Shown here: positions 16,682 through 26,321 of the stretch, piece by piece | Layout: every line of letters begins with the position of its first letter | How positions within the stretch are numbered: the stretch's first letter is position 1 | Assembly (NCBI GenBank): GCA_913058255.1 | Contig: CAJXQU010000001.1 | Coordinates: forward strand, 1 to 64,000 | From: an uncultured Pseudomonadota bacterium | GTDB taxonomy: Bacteria; Pseudomonadota; Gammaproteobacteria; CAJXQU01 | Direction of reading: 5' to 3' | DNA length: 64,000 nucleotides | The notes under the pieces: model-generated | Told to the model about the DNA's origin: nothing | Database searches by the model: none | What the model saw: only the letters and a program-made list of their open reading frames with translations | Made by a program: the position numbers and the translations under genes

Positions 16682-18836
16682 ACAACTAACCGTACTTATT
16701 TCCGATCTGCTGAAACATGCTCATACCTCTAATCATCGCCACTGTATTGTTATAGCAGGCGAGCAGATCTGGACTCGGCATATCACGAGTAATTTCCTTG
16801 AACAATGTATCGATAAAGATATCGCTTGGCTATCAACGAGTCCTCCTGAAAATATAACGACCATCGTTCCGGAAAAGATTCAAAGTGTTCTCGGAAATGA
16901 ATCAGATATTATCGTATTTGATGCTTATTCTGGCTTCAATCCCGATGCATTTGGAGCTGTTGCAGGAATTATTTGTGGTGGAGGTTTGTTGCTACTCCTA
17001 ACGCCAGAGCTTAGTAATTGGAAAAATTATAATGATCCAGAATATAAACGGATCACGGTTTTCCCAACATCTCCCGATGAAATGACGGGACGTTTTTTAA
17101 AACGGTTAAGTCGAGTCATACAAGAACATCAAGCTACGACTATCATCGAACAGTATCAACCATTACCGACACCTTCATTTCCAGTGTTACATGATCATAA
17201 GAGTACGTTACACGAAGGCGCTATTTATAAAACAGACGATCAAAAAAATGCCGTTGAAGCGATAAAGAAAGTTGTCACTGGCCACCGTAGAAGACCTCTT
17301 GTCCTTACGTCTGATCGTGGCCGTGGAAAATCCGCAGCCTTAGGAATTGCCGCGGCACAACTCATGCAACAAGGTGTGGATCGGATTATCGTCACAGCGC
17401 CTCGATCAGAGGCTGTAAAAATACTCTTTGAACACACGATCAAACTTTTAGAAAACTCAGAAGCTACAAAGCGCCTCATTCAAACCAGCACATCAACGCT
17501 AGAATATTTTCCTCCTGATGAGTTAGTTCGTAATGAACATAAGGCAAAATTATTACTCGTCGATGAGGCCGCTGCGATTCCAGCCCCTATCCTAGAACAA
17601 TTATTAAAAAAGTATTCCCGCGTAGTGTTTGCCTCAACGGTTCATGGTTACGAAGGTACAGGACGCGGTTTTGCCATACGTTTTCACAACACCTTACAAA
17701 GGCTAACACCCAATTGGAAAAAATTAGAAATAAATCAACCCATTCGTTGGGCAGAAAATGATCCCTTAGAAGATTTAACCTTCAAGTCTCTCTTGCTTGA
17801 TTCGAACCTTGCTCATGGCAAGTTAAGTGCACCTCTAAATGTTTCTGATTTAATATTTGAGCGAATGGACCGAAATAAGCTTGCCGATGACGAGAGTACA
17901 TTACAATCATTATTCGGTTTATTAATTAATGCTCACTATCAAACCAAACCTTCAGATCTACGTTATCTACTCGACGGTCCCAATTTATCAGTCTATGTTT
18001 TACGTAAAGAAAAAACGATTATTGCAACAGCATTGCTCGCTGCCGAAGGTGGCTTTAATGAAGATATTGCTAATGAAATTTACCATGGAAATCGACGACC
18101 TCATGGACATTTAACCCCAGAAGTTTTAGCTTCACATATCGGCATAAAAAAATCACCTTTGTTAATAGGTGCTCGCATCGTACGTATTGCTGTTCAACCC
18201 TCATTACAAAACTCTGGCATAGGCACATTTTTTCTCGATAGCATTCTAAAACATTCGAGTTTAAAGAATTATGATTATCTCTCAAGCAGCTTCGGTGCAA
18301 CCATGGATCTTTTAAATTTCTGGAAGAAATCTAACTACTCCCCCATCAGAATTGGCATACAGCAAAACTCGAGTAGTGGAGAACATTCTGTACTTATGTT
18401 CAAACCAATAAGCAAGGTAGGTAAAGAAATTTTCATGGCTGCTAACCTACAATTTTTCAGACAATTTACTGAACAACTTACTGATTCATTACAATATTTA
18501 GAACCTTGCTTAGTTGAGTTTTTATTACGTCAAGAAAGTATAAATGACAATTCTGAGCTTGATGAGCTTGATCGTGAAAATGTAAATGCTTTCGTCAACA
18601 AGCAACGTATCTATGAAGCCTGCCCTGCTTCCATTAAAAATATAACCTTACTAATTTTACAAAATAGTAAACTATCAGAACAAATAACAATCGAACATAA
18701 AAAACTTCTCATCCGTAAAGTATTACAGAAACATGATTGGAAAATGCTCACTAATACAAATGAAAATACGGGCAAAAAATCTATTTTAGAAAATTTGCGA
18801 ACTGCTTTAAAACCTTTCGTAAAAAAATCGCTATAG
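16662..18836 (+). CDS. tmcA: tRNA(Met) cytidine acetyltransferase TmcA
   Basis: A 724-residue enzyme that forms N4-acetylcytidine at the wobble base of elongator tRNA-Met using ATP and acetyl-CoA. The order is an N-terminal domain, a helicase-like ATPase (GRGKS about 220-224, LLVDEAAAIP about 298-307), and a GNAT acetyltransferase segment (VRIAVQPSLQNSGIG near 505) followed by a C-terminal tail. The start is taken as ATG at 16662 inside the end of the rhomboid gene; an in-frame TTG at 16656 is less likely. A bidirectional terminator follows at 18944-18975. Confidence 0.93.
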   Translation: MNGDNPEQLTVLISDLLKHAHTSNHRHCIVIAGEQIWTRHITSNFLEQCIDKDIAWLSTSPPENITTIVPEKIQSVLGNESDIIVFDAYSGFNPDAFGAVAGIICGGGLLLLLTPELSNWKNYNDPEYKRITVFPTSPDEMTGRFLKRLSRVIQEHQATTIIEQYQPLPTPSFPVLHDHKSTLHEGAIYKTDDQKNAVEAIKKVVTGHRRRPLVLTSDRGRGKSAALGIAAAQLMQQGVDRIIVTAPRSEAVKILFEHTIKLLENSEATKRLIQTSTSTLEYFPPDELVRNEHKAKLLLVDEAAAIPAPILEQLLKKYSRVVFASTVHGYEGTGRGFAIRFHNTLQRLTPNWKKLEINQPIRWAENDPLEDLTFKSLLLDSNLAHGKLSAPLNVSDLIFERMDRNKLADDESTLQSLFGLLINAHYQTKPSDLRYLLDGPNLSVYVLRKEKTIIATALLAAEGGFNEDIANEIYHGNRRPHGHLTPEVLASHIGIKKSPLLIGARIVRIAVQPSLQNSGIGTFFLDSILKHSSLKNYDYLSSSFGATMDLLNFWKKSNYSPIRIGIQQNSSSGEHSVLMFKPISKVGKEIFMAANLQFFRQFTEQLTDSLQYLEPCLVEFLLRQESINDNSELDELDRENVNAFVNKQRIYEACPASIKNITLLILQNSKLSEQITIEHKKLLIRKVLQKHDWKMLTNTNENTGKKSILENLRTALKPFVKKSL

Positions 18837-18943
18837 CTTTCTAACTCTTTATTTGCGGATCTTCTTACAGCCCTTGAAGTGTTGGGGTGACTCAAACTGT
18901 TTTAATTTCACACCATTCCTTTTCTTTTTTATGGTTCATATAC

Positions 18944-18975
18944 AAAAAAGCCCCGACATATTGTCGAGGCTTTTT
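18944..18975. terminator. Bidirectional terminator between tmcA and the porin gene
   Basis: A 9-bp stem (GCCCCGACA with TGTCGAGGC, one G-T mismatch) is flanked by six A on the left and five T on the right. It therefore fits termination for tmcA on the plus strand and for the porin gene on the minus strand. Confidence 0.85.
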
Positions 18976-19001
18976 AATACTAGGTGGATTCAAGTTCCAA
19001 C

Positions 19002-20369
19002 CTACCAGTAAACCAGCGCTCGGAGAGAAAGTGATGAAGGTTTTTTCCCATCATTAATGTTACCTGGCTTATCAAAACTAACTAGCTTGTTCCAAGTTCC
19101 CAGAAAACGAACATTTTTGATCGGCGTCCAATTTACACCTAAAGACACAACATCCCCGTCGCCTCCGATAGTCGTTCCACCATTCAGATCCATATTTTCA
19201 TAACGAGCAACGACTTGCCAGGCACCAAGACCACGACCATTCATGAAAGGAGACTTAGGCGAAACACCACTAAACTGGCCTTTTTTGTACTTCATTGATT
19301 CGCCTGTTAAGAAGTAACCAAACTCAGCCGACCAAGCACTTAAATCATCCGCTCCTGTGCCAGCATTATCTAGGCTGTAATTAACGTATTCACCTAGTGC
19401 ATGGAAAGACCCGTAGATACCTAGCAATTCAACATCAAATGCATTGACATCCTTCACATCTGCAACCGCAAAATTATTCGTATTGAAAATACGATCATCA
19501 AGATGTGAAATCGCACGCTGTCTTACGCGCAGGCGGTTATCATTTAGATCCATGTGCATTAAAGAAACACCAGCATGAAAAAGGTGAGTTTTATCTTGCT
19601 TCCAAGGTGTACCCGCTACACGAATTGAGTAAGTTCGTTTGCCATCGCCCCCTAAGTGCGTTTCACCACCATCCTGCTCATCTTGATACGCACCTGCGTG
19701 AACGAGGTAACGATCAGCATCGACACGGAAAGCCACACCCACTTGTCGCGCAGGAGATAAGGGGCCGTCTGCGAATAATGGACGACGCAAGAATGACATG
19801 TATTTTGATGAACTGATTGTGTTAAAACCAAATGGTACGTGGTGCTGACCAAGTTTTACGTTATATTTGCTACCGTTTGAAAACTTGTTGTTGTATGAAA
19901 TCCAACCATCCTTTAGCTCAGCATCAGAACCTGCAAAATCATATTCCAGCTTAGCATTCCAGCTCTTAAAAAATTGAGCTTGGAAACCCAATCTTACTCG
20001 GCGCAGCTCAGTACCTTCGTTAACTTCACTGACACCCTCTTCATTTGATTGAACTGAATCCCAGAAGATTCGACCAATAGGTTGAAAAGCGTGTTGTCCA
20101 TCTTGAGACTCAAGTTTGAATTTACCTTTCATAGTTACTATGGGTAAGCTTTTAAGCGTTTTCTCCATTTCAGGTGAAACAGATGATTTAACATCATTCT
20201 CAGCACCTTCTATCAAGGTTTCATATTGAGCATCATTTATTTGACCATTTTCATGCATGATCTTGATCAAGCCTTTTAATGTGTCATTAGCAGCATAAGA
20301 AGGTACAGCACTAGTCACAGCCAAACCAAAAATAGCACTTCCCAAAAGCTTTTTAGTTGCAAGTTTCAC
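19002..20369 (-). CDS. Phosphate-selective porin (OprP/OprO family)
   Basis: A 455-residue outer-membrane protein. It has a signal peptide (cleavage near SYA, residue 26), a short helical region (about 30-70) and then a beta barrel ending in aromatic Trp, the outer-membrane insertion signal. Segments such as PIGRIFWDSVQ, ELRRVRLGFQAQFFKSWNAK and KLGQHHVPFGFN are typical of the Porin_O_P family, which passes phosphate or polyphosphate. A PHO box upstream (20482-20499) and divergent phoB place it in the phosphate regulon. Selectivity is inferred from family and context. Confidence 0.88.
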   Translation of the reverse strand: MKLATKKLLGSAIFGLAVTSAVPSYAANDTLKGLIKIMHENGQINDAQYETLIEGAENDVKSSVSPEMEKTLKSLPIVTMKGKFKLESQDGQHAFQPIGRIFWDSVQSNEEGVSEVNEGTELRRVRLGFQAQFFKSWNAKLEYDFAGSDAELKDGWISYNNKFSNGSKYNVKLGQHHVPFGFNTISSSKYMSFLRRPLFADGPLSPARQVGVAFRVDADRYLVHAGAYQDEQDGGETHLGGDGKRTYSIRVAGTPWKQDKTHLFHAGVSLMHMDLNDNRLRVRQRAISHLDDRIFNTNNFAVADVKDVNAFDVELLGIYGSFHALGEYVNYSLDNAGTGADDLSAWSAEFGYFLTGESMKYKKGQFSGVSPKSPFMNGRGLGAWQVVARYENMDLNGGTTIGGDGDVVSLGVNWTPIKNVRFLGTWNKLVSFDKPGNINDGKKPSSLSLRALVYW

Positions 20370-20481
20370 AGGATTATCCCCTAGTAAAAGTTAATGAAAT
20401 TTTTTATATTTCCCAAAGCGAGATCTTCCCGCTTTCGTCGTACAAATTAATCCTGCTGTATTGCACAAATATGAAGAATTT

Positions 20482-20499
20482 ATGACAGTTGTATGACAC
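20482..20499 (-). promoter_or_regulatory. PHO box upstream of the porin gene
   Basis: On the minus strand GTGTCAT-ACAA-CTGTCAT matches the two 7-base half-sites of the PhoB consensus (CTGTCAT-N4-CTGTCAC) with only end mismatches. It lies about 110 bases before the porin start. PhoB binding would activate transcription under phosphate starvation. Confidence 0.8.
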
Positions 20500-20578
20500 C
20501 ACGAGCTTTTCTCTCAATAGCTGTATCTTCTTTGGTTAGATTGTCATTTACACTCAACAAACCACAGAACAATTTACA

Positions 20579-20596
20579 ATGTCATTATTCTGTAAC
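20579..20596 (+). promoter_or_regulatory. PHO box upstream of phoB
   Basis: ATGTCAT-TATT-CTGTAAC fits the PHO box pattern and lies only 24 bases before the phoB ATG at 20620. It implies autoregulation of phoB-phoR. It is a separate site from the one serving the divergent porin gene. Confidence 0.75.
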
Positions 20597-20619
20597 ATGA
20601 TAGGTTTGTAATATGTCGA

Positions 20620-21315
20620 ATGAAAAATATGAATCCTAAGATACTTATTGTTGATGACGAGCCTGCAATCCGACAAATGCTTATTTTTGCTTTGAGCAGT
20701 GAAGGCTACGACTATGTTGAAGCGGCGAGTGCCGATCAAGCACAGAAACAGATTAAAAACTCGAATCCTGATCTCATCCTTCTTGACTGGATGATGCCGG
20801 GGTTAAGCGGGGTTGATTTAGCCCGCCGCTTAAAACGAGATCCGGATAGCAAAGATCTACCGATCATCATGTTAACCGCAAGAGGTGAAGATCATGACAA
20901 AATCAAAGCCCTCGATACTGGCGTAGATGATTACGTCACTAAGCCTTTTTCAACTCAAGAGCTGCTCGCTAGAATCCGCGCTGTGCTGCGTCGTAGTGGT
21001 CGAGAAGAAACAGTCGAGTCGATAGAAGTTGATAGTTTAAAACTCGATATGGAAACACATCGCGTTACCATCGACCAAAAACCTATCGAGCTCAGCCCTA
21101 CTGAGTTTAGGCTTTTACACTTTTTTATATCTCACCCAGAACGTGTGTATAGCCGCACACAAATCTTAGATAATGTCTGGGGTTCCAATGTCTATATAGA
21201 AGAACGAACTGTCGATGTGCACATCCGCCGTTTAAGAAAACTATTGGCCGAACATAATTTTGACGACTATATTCAAACTGTACGTAGTGTTGGTTATCGC
21301 TTTTCTAAAAAATAA
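20620..21315 (+). CDS. phoB: Phosphate regulon response regulator PhoB
   Basis: A 231-residue OmpR-family regulator. The receiver domain has the phospho-acceptor Asp56 (LILLDWMMPG), the acidic pair VDDE near 11-14 and Lys108 (VTKPF). The C-terminal winged helix (about 130-231) contains TEFRLLHFF and the recognition region RTVDVHIRRLRK. Phosphorylated PhoB binds PHO boxes and activates pst, phoB and other genes. An internal ATG at 20629 is an alternative start; neither has a strong ribosome site. It overlaps phoR by one base (TAATG). Confidence 0.96.
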   Translation: MKNMNPKILIVDDEPAIRQMLIFALSSEGYDYVEAASADQAQKQIKNSNPDLILLDWMMPGLSGVDLARRLKRDPDSKDLPIIMLTARGEDHDKIKALDTGVDDYVTKPFSTQELLARIRAVLRRSGREETVESIEVDSLKLDMETHRVTIDQKPIELSPTEFRLLHFFISHPERVYSRTQILDNVWGSNVYIEERTVDVHIRRLRKLLAEHNFDDYIQTVRSVGYRFSKK

Positions 21316-22631
21316 TGAACAAAGACTATTTTAGATTTTTTGTTATCCTAACCATTGGCTTTGTGGTTGGGCTCATTTTTAATAAAATCTTTCTTTTTTT
21401 ATTCTTGGCTGCTACGGGCTGCTTAATCTGGCAACAACAAAAACTCTCACAACTGCTGCAATGGATCCAAGATCGTGAGATAAATGAGGCTCCCGAGTCA
21501 CCGGGTAACTTTGAAGATATTTGCATCGAAGTTGATCGTCAACAACTACGCCACAAAAAACGAAAGAAGAAACTAGCAGGCTACCTCCAACAATTTCATC
21601 AAGCGACCACCGCCCTGCCAGATGCCACCATCGTTCTTGATAATGAAGATAGAATTCAATGGGCTAATAAAGCTGCTGCTGAATTCCTTAATATTCACTG
21701 GCCACAAGATCAGCGTCAACGGATCACTAATCTTATTCGCTCTCCTGAACTGATCAAGGTATTAAATCATCAATTTCAAGATGAACACAATACAATCGAT
21801 ATTAAGTCGCCGATTAACCCTGATGTAAATCTTAGTCTCCGTATCGTTCCTTATGGAAAGAACCAACGATTATTTGTCGCTCGAGACATCTCTCGTCTAC
21901 AAAAATTGATCGACATCAGGAAAGATTTTGTTGCCAACGTATCGCATGAGTTAAGAACCCCTTTGACGGTACTCCGAGGCTTTCTAGAAATGATGGTAAC
22001 AAATAAACAATGTCCCGAAGAATGGCGTTCATCTTTTGAGACCATGAACTCGCAAGCCGACCGTATGGAAAATGTCATTAGCGACCTGCTCACAATCTCG
22101 CATTTAGAAGAAGGCCCTTTAGCAAATAAACCAGGAGTCGTGATAGTGCCAGAAATGATTTCCGCTATTCATAAAGAAGCCGTCGCGCTAAGTGCTGAAA
22201 AGCAGCATTTGTTTAATATTAGTACTCAATCCGATCTCTGGATAAAAGGCAGTTCTGCTGAAATATACAGTGCCTTTTCAAACCTTATTTTCAACGCTGT
22301 TCGTTACACTCCCGCGAATGGGGTAATAGGAATAAATTGGTATAAAGATAAAGAAGGCGGCGCCCATATGGAAATCTCTGATAATGGTATCGGCATTCCA
22401 GCACAACATATTCCTCGACTAACTGAGCGTTTCTATCGAGTCTATCAAAGCCGTAGTCGTGACAGCGGTGGCAGTGGTCTTGGCCTTTCTATCGTCAAAC
22501 ACGTCCTTTCACGACACAAGGCACGTTTAAAAATTGAAAGTAAACTAGGAAAGGGGAGTACCTTTCACTGCGACTTCCCAAAGGAAATCACAGTGGGAAA
22601 TTTATCTTCTGAAGTTAACCAAACAGCATAG
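21315..22631 (+). CDS. phoR: Phosphate regulon sensor histidine kinase PhoR
   Basis: A 438-residue inner-membrane kinase. It has two closely spaced hydrophobic segments at the N-terminus (about 8-40) with almost no periplasmic loop, a PAS domain (about 95-195, LPDATIVLDNEDRIQWAN), the dimerisation domain with phospho-His211 (VSHELRTPLT) and an ATPase domain with GIGIPAQHI and GGSGLGLSIVKH. It phosphorylates PhoB when PstSCAB-PhoU report low phosphate. It overlaps phoB by one base. Confidence 0.96.
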   Translation: MNKDYFRFFVILTIGFVVGLIFNKIFLFLFLAATGCLIWQQQKLSQLLQWIQDREINEAPESPGNFEDICIEVDRQQLRHKKRKKKLAGYLQQFHQATTALPDATIVLDNEDRIQWANKAAAEFLNIHWPQDQRQRITNLIRSPELIKVLNHQFQDEHNTIDIKSPINPDVNLSLRIVPYGKNQRLFVARDISRLQKLIDIRKDFVANVSHELRTPLTVLRGFLEMMVTNKQCPEEWRSSFETMNSQADRMENVISDLLTISHLEEGPLANKPGVVIVPEMISAIHKEAVALSAEKQHLFNISTQSDLWIKGSSAEIYSAFSNLIFNAVRYTPANGVIGINWYKDKEGGAHMEISDNGIGIPAQHIPRLTERFYRVYQSRSRDSGGSGLGLSIVKHVLSRHKARLKIESKLGKGSTFHCDFPKEITVGNLSSEVNQTA

Positions 22632-22648
22632 CTCGACAGGCTATGCTG
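22624..22648. terminator. Hairpin between convergent phoR and pit
   Basis: CAGCATAGC and GCTATGCTG form a 9-bp stem with a 7-base loop, spanning the phoR stop codon. There is no clear T-run, so it may act as a weak or shared terminator for the two convergent genes. Confidence 0.4.
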
Positions 22649-22662
22649 CATAATTATCACCT

Positions 22663-23922
22663 TTAGCTAAATATTCCTTTCAGTATAAAAAAGAAGATAA
22701 CTGAAAGAAAACCACCAACCGGTAACGTAATAATCCAAGAAAGGAATATATTTCGTACCACCGTAAGATCAAGCGCACCGATACCTCGAGCGATACCGAC
22801 ACCTAAAACAGCACCAACTAGCGTATGAGTTGTTGAGATAGGAATACCCGTAGCTGAAGCAATAACTACTGTCGTCGCAGCCGCTAATTCACAACAGAAG
22901 CCTCGGCTAGGGGTCAGTTCCGTAATGTTCTTACCGACCGTTGCAATTACTTTCCGCCCAAGCATGGCAAGACCTAAGACGATCCCAACAGCACCAAGAA
23001 GCAAGACCCAAACGGGCAAGTTTGATCTTTGGGTGATCTCCCCTCCACTGGTCACAATACTAACGACAGCAGCAACGGGGCCAATGGCATTAGCCACATC
23101 ATTTGAACCATGCGCAAATGCCATTGCACATGCGGTGAAAACCATTAAAACAGCAAACACCCGTTCAACATTGGCGAAATGAGAACCTTGATCGGCCATC
23201 GGATCGATTTGAATTCTCCGTATAAAGTAGGTGCCGATACACATAACTATAATGCCACTCACGACGGATAACATAACCGCCTGAGACGAGCTAATGTCCA
23301 GCCCAACGTGTTTCAAGCCTTTGAGCATCGTTACTAATGAGATGATAAAACCAACGAGAAAAATATAACCAGGAACATATTTCTTAGCATTTTCAAACGG
23401 TTTATCTGTTCCTAGCACAAGCTTCTGAACGCTCATAAAAAGTCCAAAAGCTATAGCCCCAGAAATCACAGGAGATACAACCCAGCTCGCTGCAATACTG
23501 CCAACTTTGCTCCATTTGACCGCATCCATACCGATGCCTACCATTGCAAAACCAACGATTGCGCCAACAATAGAGTGTGTTGTAGAAACCGGCCAACCCT
23601 TATGGGAGGCTATTAACAACCAGGTGCCAGCAGCAAGCAAAGAAGCCAACATTCCATAAACCAATAGATCCGGCGAGCCGGACAACATCTCCGCATCAAT
23701 AATTCCCTTTCGTATAGTACGAGTAACCTGCCCTCCCGCAAGAAACGCCCCAGCAAACTCAAAAATAGCAGCAATGATTATGGCTTTCTTAATGGTTAGT
23801 GCGCCCGAGCCCACAGACGTCGCCATAGCATTCGCGACATCATTCGCGCCGATACCCCAAGCCATGAACAGCCCGAAGACGCCCGCCATAATTAGTAAGA
23901 TTGTTGCGTATTCCATTTCCAT
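22663..23922 (-). CDS. pit: Inorganic phosphate transporter, PiT family
   Basis: A 419-residue polytopic membrane protein with about ten helices. It carries the duplicated PiT signature: GIGANDVANAM near 22-32 in the first half and HGSNDVANAIG in the second half. Family members carry metal-phosphate with protons (or sodium) at low affinity. The DUF47 gene lies 15 bases upstream on the same strand, the usual partner. The location directly behind the pst-phoU genes suggests linked expression, although Pit is often thought to work when phosphate is plentiful. Confidence 0.93.
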   Translation of the reverse strand: MEMEYATILLIMAGVFGLFMAWGIGANDVANAMATSVGSGALTIKKAIIIAAIFEFAGAFLAGGQVTRTIRKGIIDAEMLSGSPDLLVYGMLASLLAAGTWLLIASHKGWPVSTTHSIVGAIVGFAMVGIGMDAVKWSKVGSIAASWVVSPVISGAIAFGLFMSVQKLVLGTDKPFENAKKYVPGYIFLVGFIISLVTMLKGLKHVGLDISSSQAVMLSVVSGIIVMCIGTYFIRRIQIDPMADQGSHFANVERVFAVLMVFTACAMAFAHGSNDVANAIGPVAAVVSIVTSGGEITQRSNLPVWVLLLGAVGIVLGLAMLGRKVIATVGKNITELTPSRGFCCELAAATTVVIASATGIPISTTHTLVGAVLGVGIARGIGALDLTVVRNIFLSWIITLPVGGFLSVIFFFILKGIFS

Positions 23923-23937
23923 GCTAATTTTCTCTTT

Positions 23938-24615
23938 TTATTGTCCAAGCATTAGTTGAAGTCGGTTTCCGACTCGTTCAGCACCATCAGCTAAATCCCC
24001 CGTTAACTCGATAATATTGTATAAAAACATAACATCGATGGGATTTAATTCTTTTTCGATACTAAACAATTTTGCACGAATTTTGATCTGCATCTGATCG
24101 GTTTCGGCCTCAATCGTATGAATTTTTTCCACCATCGTTTCAACCAAATCAACCACACCTTTTACAAAACCGGTTCCAACCAGCTCATCAAGCTCATTGA
24201 TTGCGGTACAAGCTTGTGTGCAACAATCAATGTTACGCTTGATATAGAGTAAAAAGTCTTCAGCAAGCGGCTCAGGAATTTCCATCTGACGACCTAACAT
24301 GAGCCCTGCAATGTCTTTTGCTTTTCCTGCAATTTTGTCCTGAATTCGCAGTACATCAAGCAGATCTGTCCTTGCAACAGGCATGAACATTCGGTTAGGG
24401 ATCTGCATTCGAAGCTCATTCTTCAAATCATCAGCTTCGTGCTCAAGCTTTGCGATTGAATCATAATGTCGCTCTAGCCCTGCGACATCTTTATTATTTG
24501 CAGCTTCAAAATAAGGGATTAAACACTCAACACAGGCATGGACTTTTTCCATATGGATCTGCAAGGGTTTTACTGGGGAACCTCCAAAGATTCCGGTGAG
24601 ATAACTACTGGCCAC
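23938..24615 (-). CDS. DUF47 family protein, PhoU-like accessory of Pit
   Basis: A 225-residue, almost all-helical cytoplasmic protein of the DUF47 (TIGR00153-like) group, related in fold to PhoU. Visible segments are FGGSPVKPLQIHMEKV near the start and LEHEADDLKNELR at about 57-69. DUF47 proteins are encoded next to pit genes and are thought to modulate their phosphate transporter. The arrangement here, DUF47 then pit with a 15-base gap, supports this. An 80-base gap separates it from phoU. Confidence 0.88.
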   Translation of the reverse strand: MASSYLTGIFGGSPVKPLQIHMEKVHACVECLIPYFEAANNKDVAGLERHYDSIAKLEHEADDLKNELRMQIPNRMFMPVARTDLLDVLRIQDKIAGKAKDIAGLMLGRQMEIPEPLAEDFLLYIKRNIDCCTQACTAINELDELVGTGFVKGVVDLVETMVEKIHTIEAETDQMQIKIRAKLFSIEKELNPIDVMFLYNIIELTGDLADGAERVGNRLQLMLGQ

Positions 24616-24695
24616 GCTGTATTCTCCAAGCTAGTTTCAATTTGGGGAATTATGACAGAATTATGGCCGTTTTTAACCATTATTTATGAGATTTT

Positions 24696-25412
24696 TTAAT
24701 CGGAAGAAATTTCTTTGCGCATATCTTCAATACTGGTATGACGAACATCTTTACCTTCAACAAGATAGATCACATTCTCACAAAGATTATTAGCATGATC
24801 ACCAATTCTCTCTAATGCTCGAACAGCCCACACGACCTCCAAAACGTTACTAATACTACGAGGATCTTCCATCATATAAGTGATTAGCTGACGCATTATC
24901 GCGCCATACTCTTCATCAATTTTTTTATCTTGTTCCGCGACTTCAACCGCCTTACCTGAATCCATCCGTGCAAACACATCCAAAGCATCGTGTAGCATTT
25001 CTCGAACATGCTGCCCCATTGATAATACACTCACATAGTAAGACTTAGGACTGTCTTGCTCGCACATGCGCACAACCATCCTACCGATTTTTTCAATCTC
25101 ATCACCCATACGTTCGAGGTCAGAAATCGTCTTAATCACGGCTAACACTAATCGTAGATCACCTGCCGCAGGCTGTCGTCGCGCAAGCACTTGCGTGCAT
25201 TCTTCATCGATACTCACTTCCATAGCATTAACCATATAATCACTATTGGTCACTCTTTCAGCCATTTCTGCATCACTCTTATCCATCGCATCAAGACCGT
25301 TACTTAACAACTCTTCGACTAAACCGCCCATGGTCATAACTCGGGCGCGCAAATCCTCCAGCTCTTGATCAAACTGTTTTGAGATATGTTGTGGAAGTGA
25401 TCTCGTCGCCAT
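24696..25412 (-). CDS. phoU: Phosphate signalling protein PhoU
   Basis: A 238-residue helical protein with two PhoU repeats, each with a metal-binding-type segment (SDLERMGDEIEKIG and RALERIGDHANNLCENV). It links Pst transport to PhoR and keeps the Pho regulon off when phosphate is present. It lies 63 bases after pstB in the normal pstSCAB-phoU order. Confidence 0.96.
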   Translation of the reverse strand: MATRSLPQHISKQFDQELEDLRARVMTMGGLVEELLSNGLDAMDKSDAEMAERVTNSDYMVNAMEVSIDEECTQVLARRQPAAGDLRLVLAVIKTISDLERMGDEIEKIGRMVVRMCEQDSPKSYYVSVLSMGQHVREMLHDALDVFARMDSGKAVEVAEQDKKIDEEYGAIMRQLITYMMEDPRSISNVLEVVWAVRALERIGDHANNLCENVIYLVEGKDVRHTSIEDMRKEISSD

Positions 25413-25475
25413 AATGTCCTCTTCTTTTCTATTCTTAATTAAACGTCAATATCGATATAAATAATGAGCCATTCG

Positions 25476-26315
25476 TTAGCCATAACGTCCGGTAATGTAA
25501 TCTTCCGTTTGTTTCTGTTTTGGGTTAGTGAAAACGCTGCTAGTGTCCCCAATCTCAACCACATCACCTAGATACATAAATGCCGTGTAGTCAGAAACAC
25601 GAGCCGCTTGCTGCATATTGTGGGTGACAATGACAATGGTGTATTCATTTTTCAGCTCATAGATTAACTCTTCGATCTTCAATGTTGAAATAGGATCCAA
25701 GGCCGAAGCGGGCTCATCTAGCAAGAGGACTTCTGGTTCTATCGCAATCGCCCGTGCAATAACCAATCGCTGCTGCTGACCGCCAGAAAGTCCCAATGCA
25801 TTATCATCCAAACGGTCTTTCACTTCATCCCAAAGTGCAGCAGACTTTAGTGATTTTTCAACAACGCTATCAATGGTGCGGCGACTTTTAATACCTTGTA
25901 AACGTAACCCATAGGCAACATTCTCGTAGATAGATTTTGGGAAAGGATTTGGCTTTTGAAACACCATACCAACACGCCGTCTTAGCTCTGCCGCGTTGAC
26001 TCCCTTATCGTAGATATTATCATTATGGAGCAGGATTTTACCTTCAATATTGACGTTATCGATCAGATCATTCATGCGGTTAAAGCAACGCAATAATGTC
26101 GATTTTCCACAACCACTTGGGCCTATAAACGCTGTGACCTTCTTTTCAGGAATGGTCATATTTATATCTTTCAACGCCTGCTTCTTACCGTAATATAAAT
26201 TTAGATCTTCAACACGCAAACACTCTTTTTCTTCCTGCTTTGCTACTGGCTCTTCGCCGAACCTCAGTGATTTAAAATCAACCGTCGGTGTTCTTATAGA
26301 TTTTTGATTATTCAT
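25476..26315 (-). CDS. pstB: Phosphate ABC transporter ATP-binding protein PstB
   Basis: A 279-residue ATPase: Walker [10 protein letters not shown] (65-73), the signature LSGGQQQRL and Walker [13 protein letters not shown] are all present. It powers phosphate import through PstC-PstA. An N-terminal extension of about 30 residues precedes the usual start of the family. The gene begins only six bases after pstA ends. Confidence 0.97.
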   Translation of the reverse strand: MNNQKSIRTPTVDFKSLRFGEEPVAKQEEKECLRVEDLNLYYGKKQALKDINMTIPEKKVTAFIGPSGCGKSTLLRCFNRMNDLIDNVNIEGKILLHNDNIYDKGVNAAELRRRVGMVFQKPNPFPKSIYENVAYGLRLQGIKSRRTIDSVVEKSLKSAALWDEVKDRLDDNALGLSGGQQQRLVIARAIAIEPEVLLLDEPASALDPISTLKIEELIYELKNEYTIVIVTHNMQQAARVSDYTAFMYLGDVVEIGDTSSVFTNPKQKQTEDYITGRYG

Positions 26316-26321
26316 AATTAA

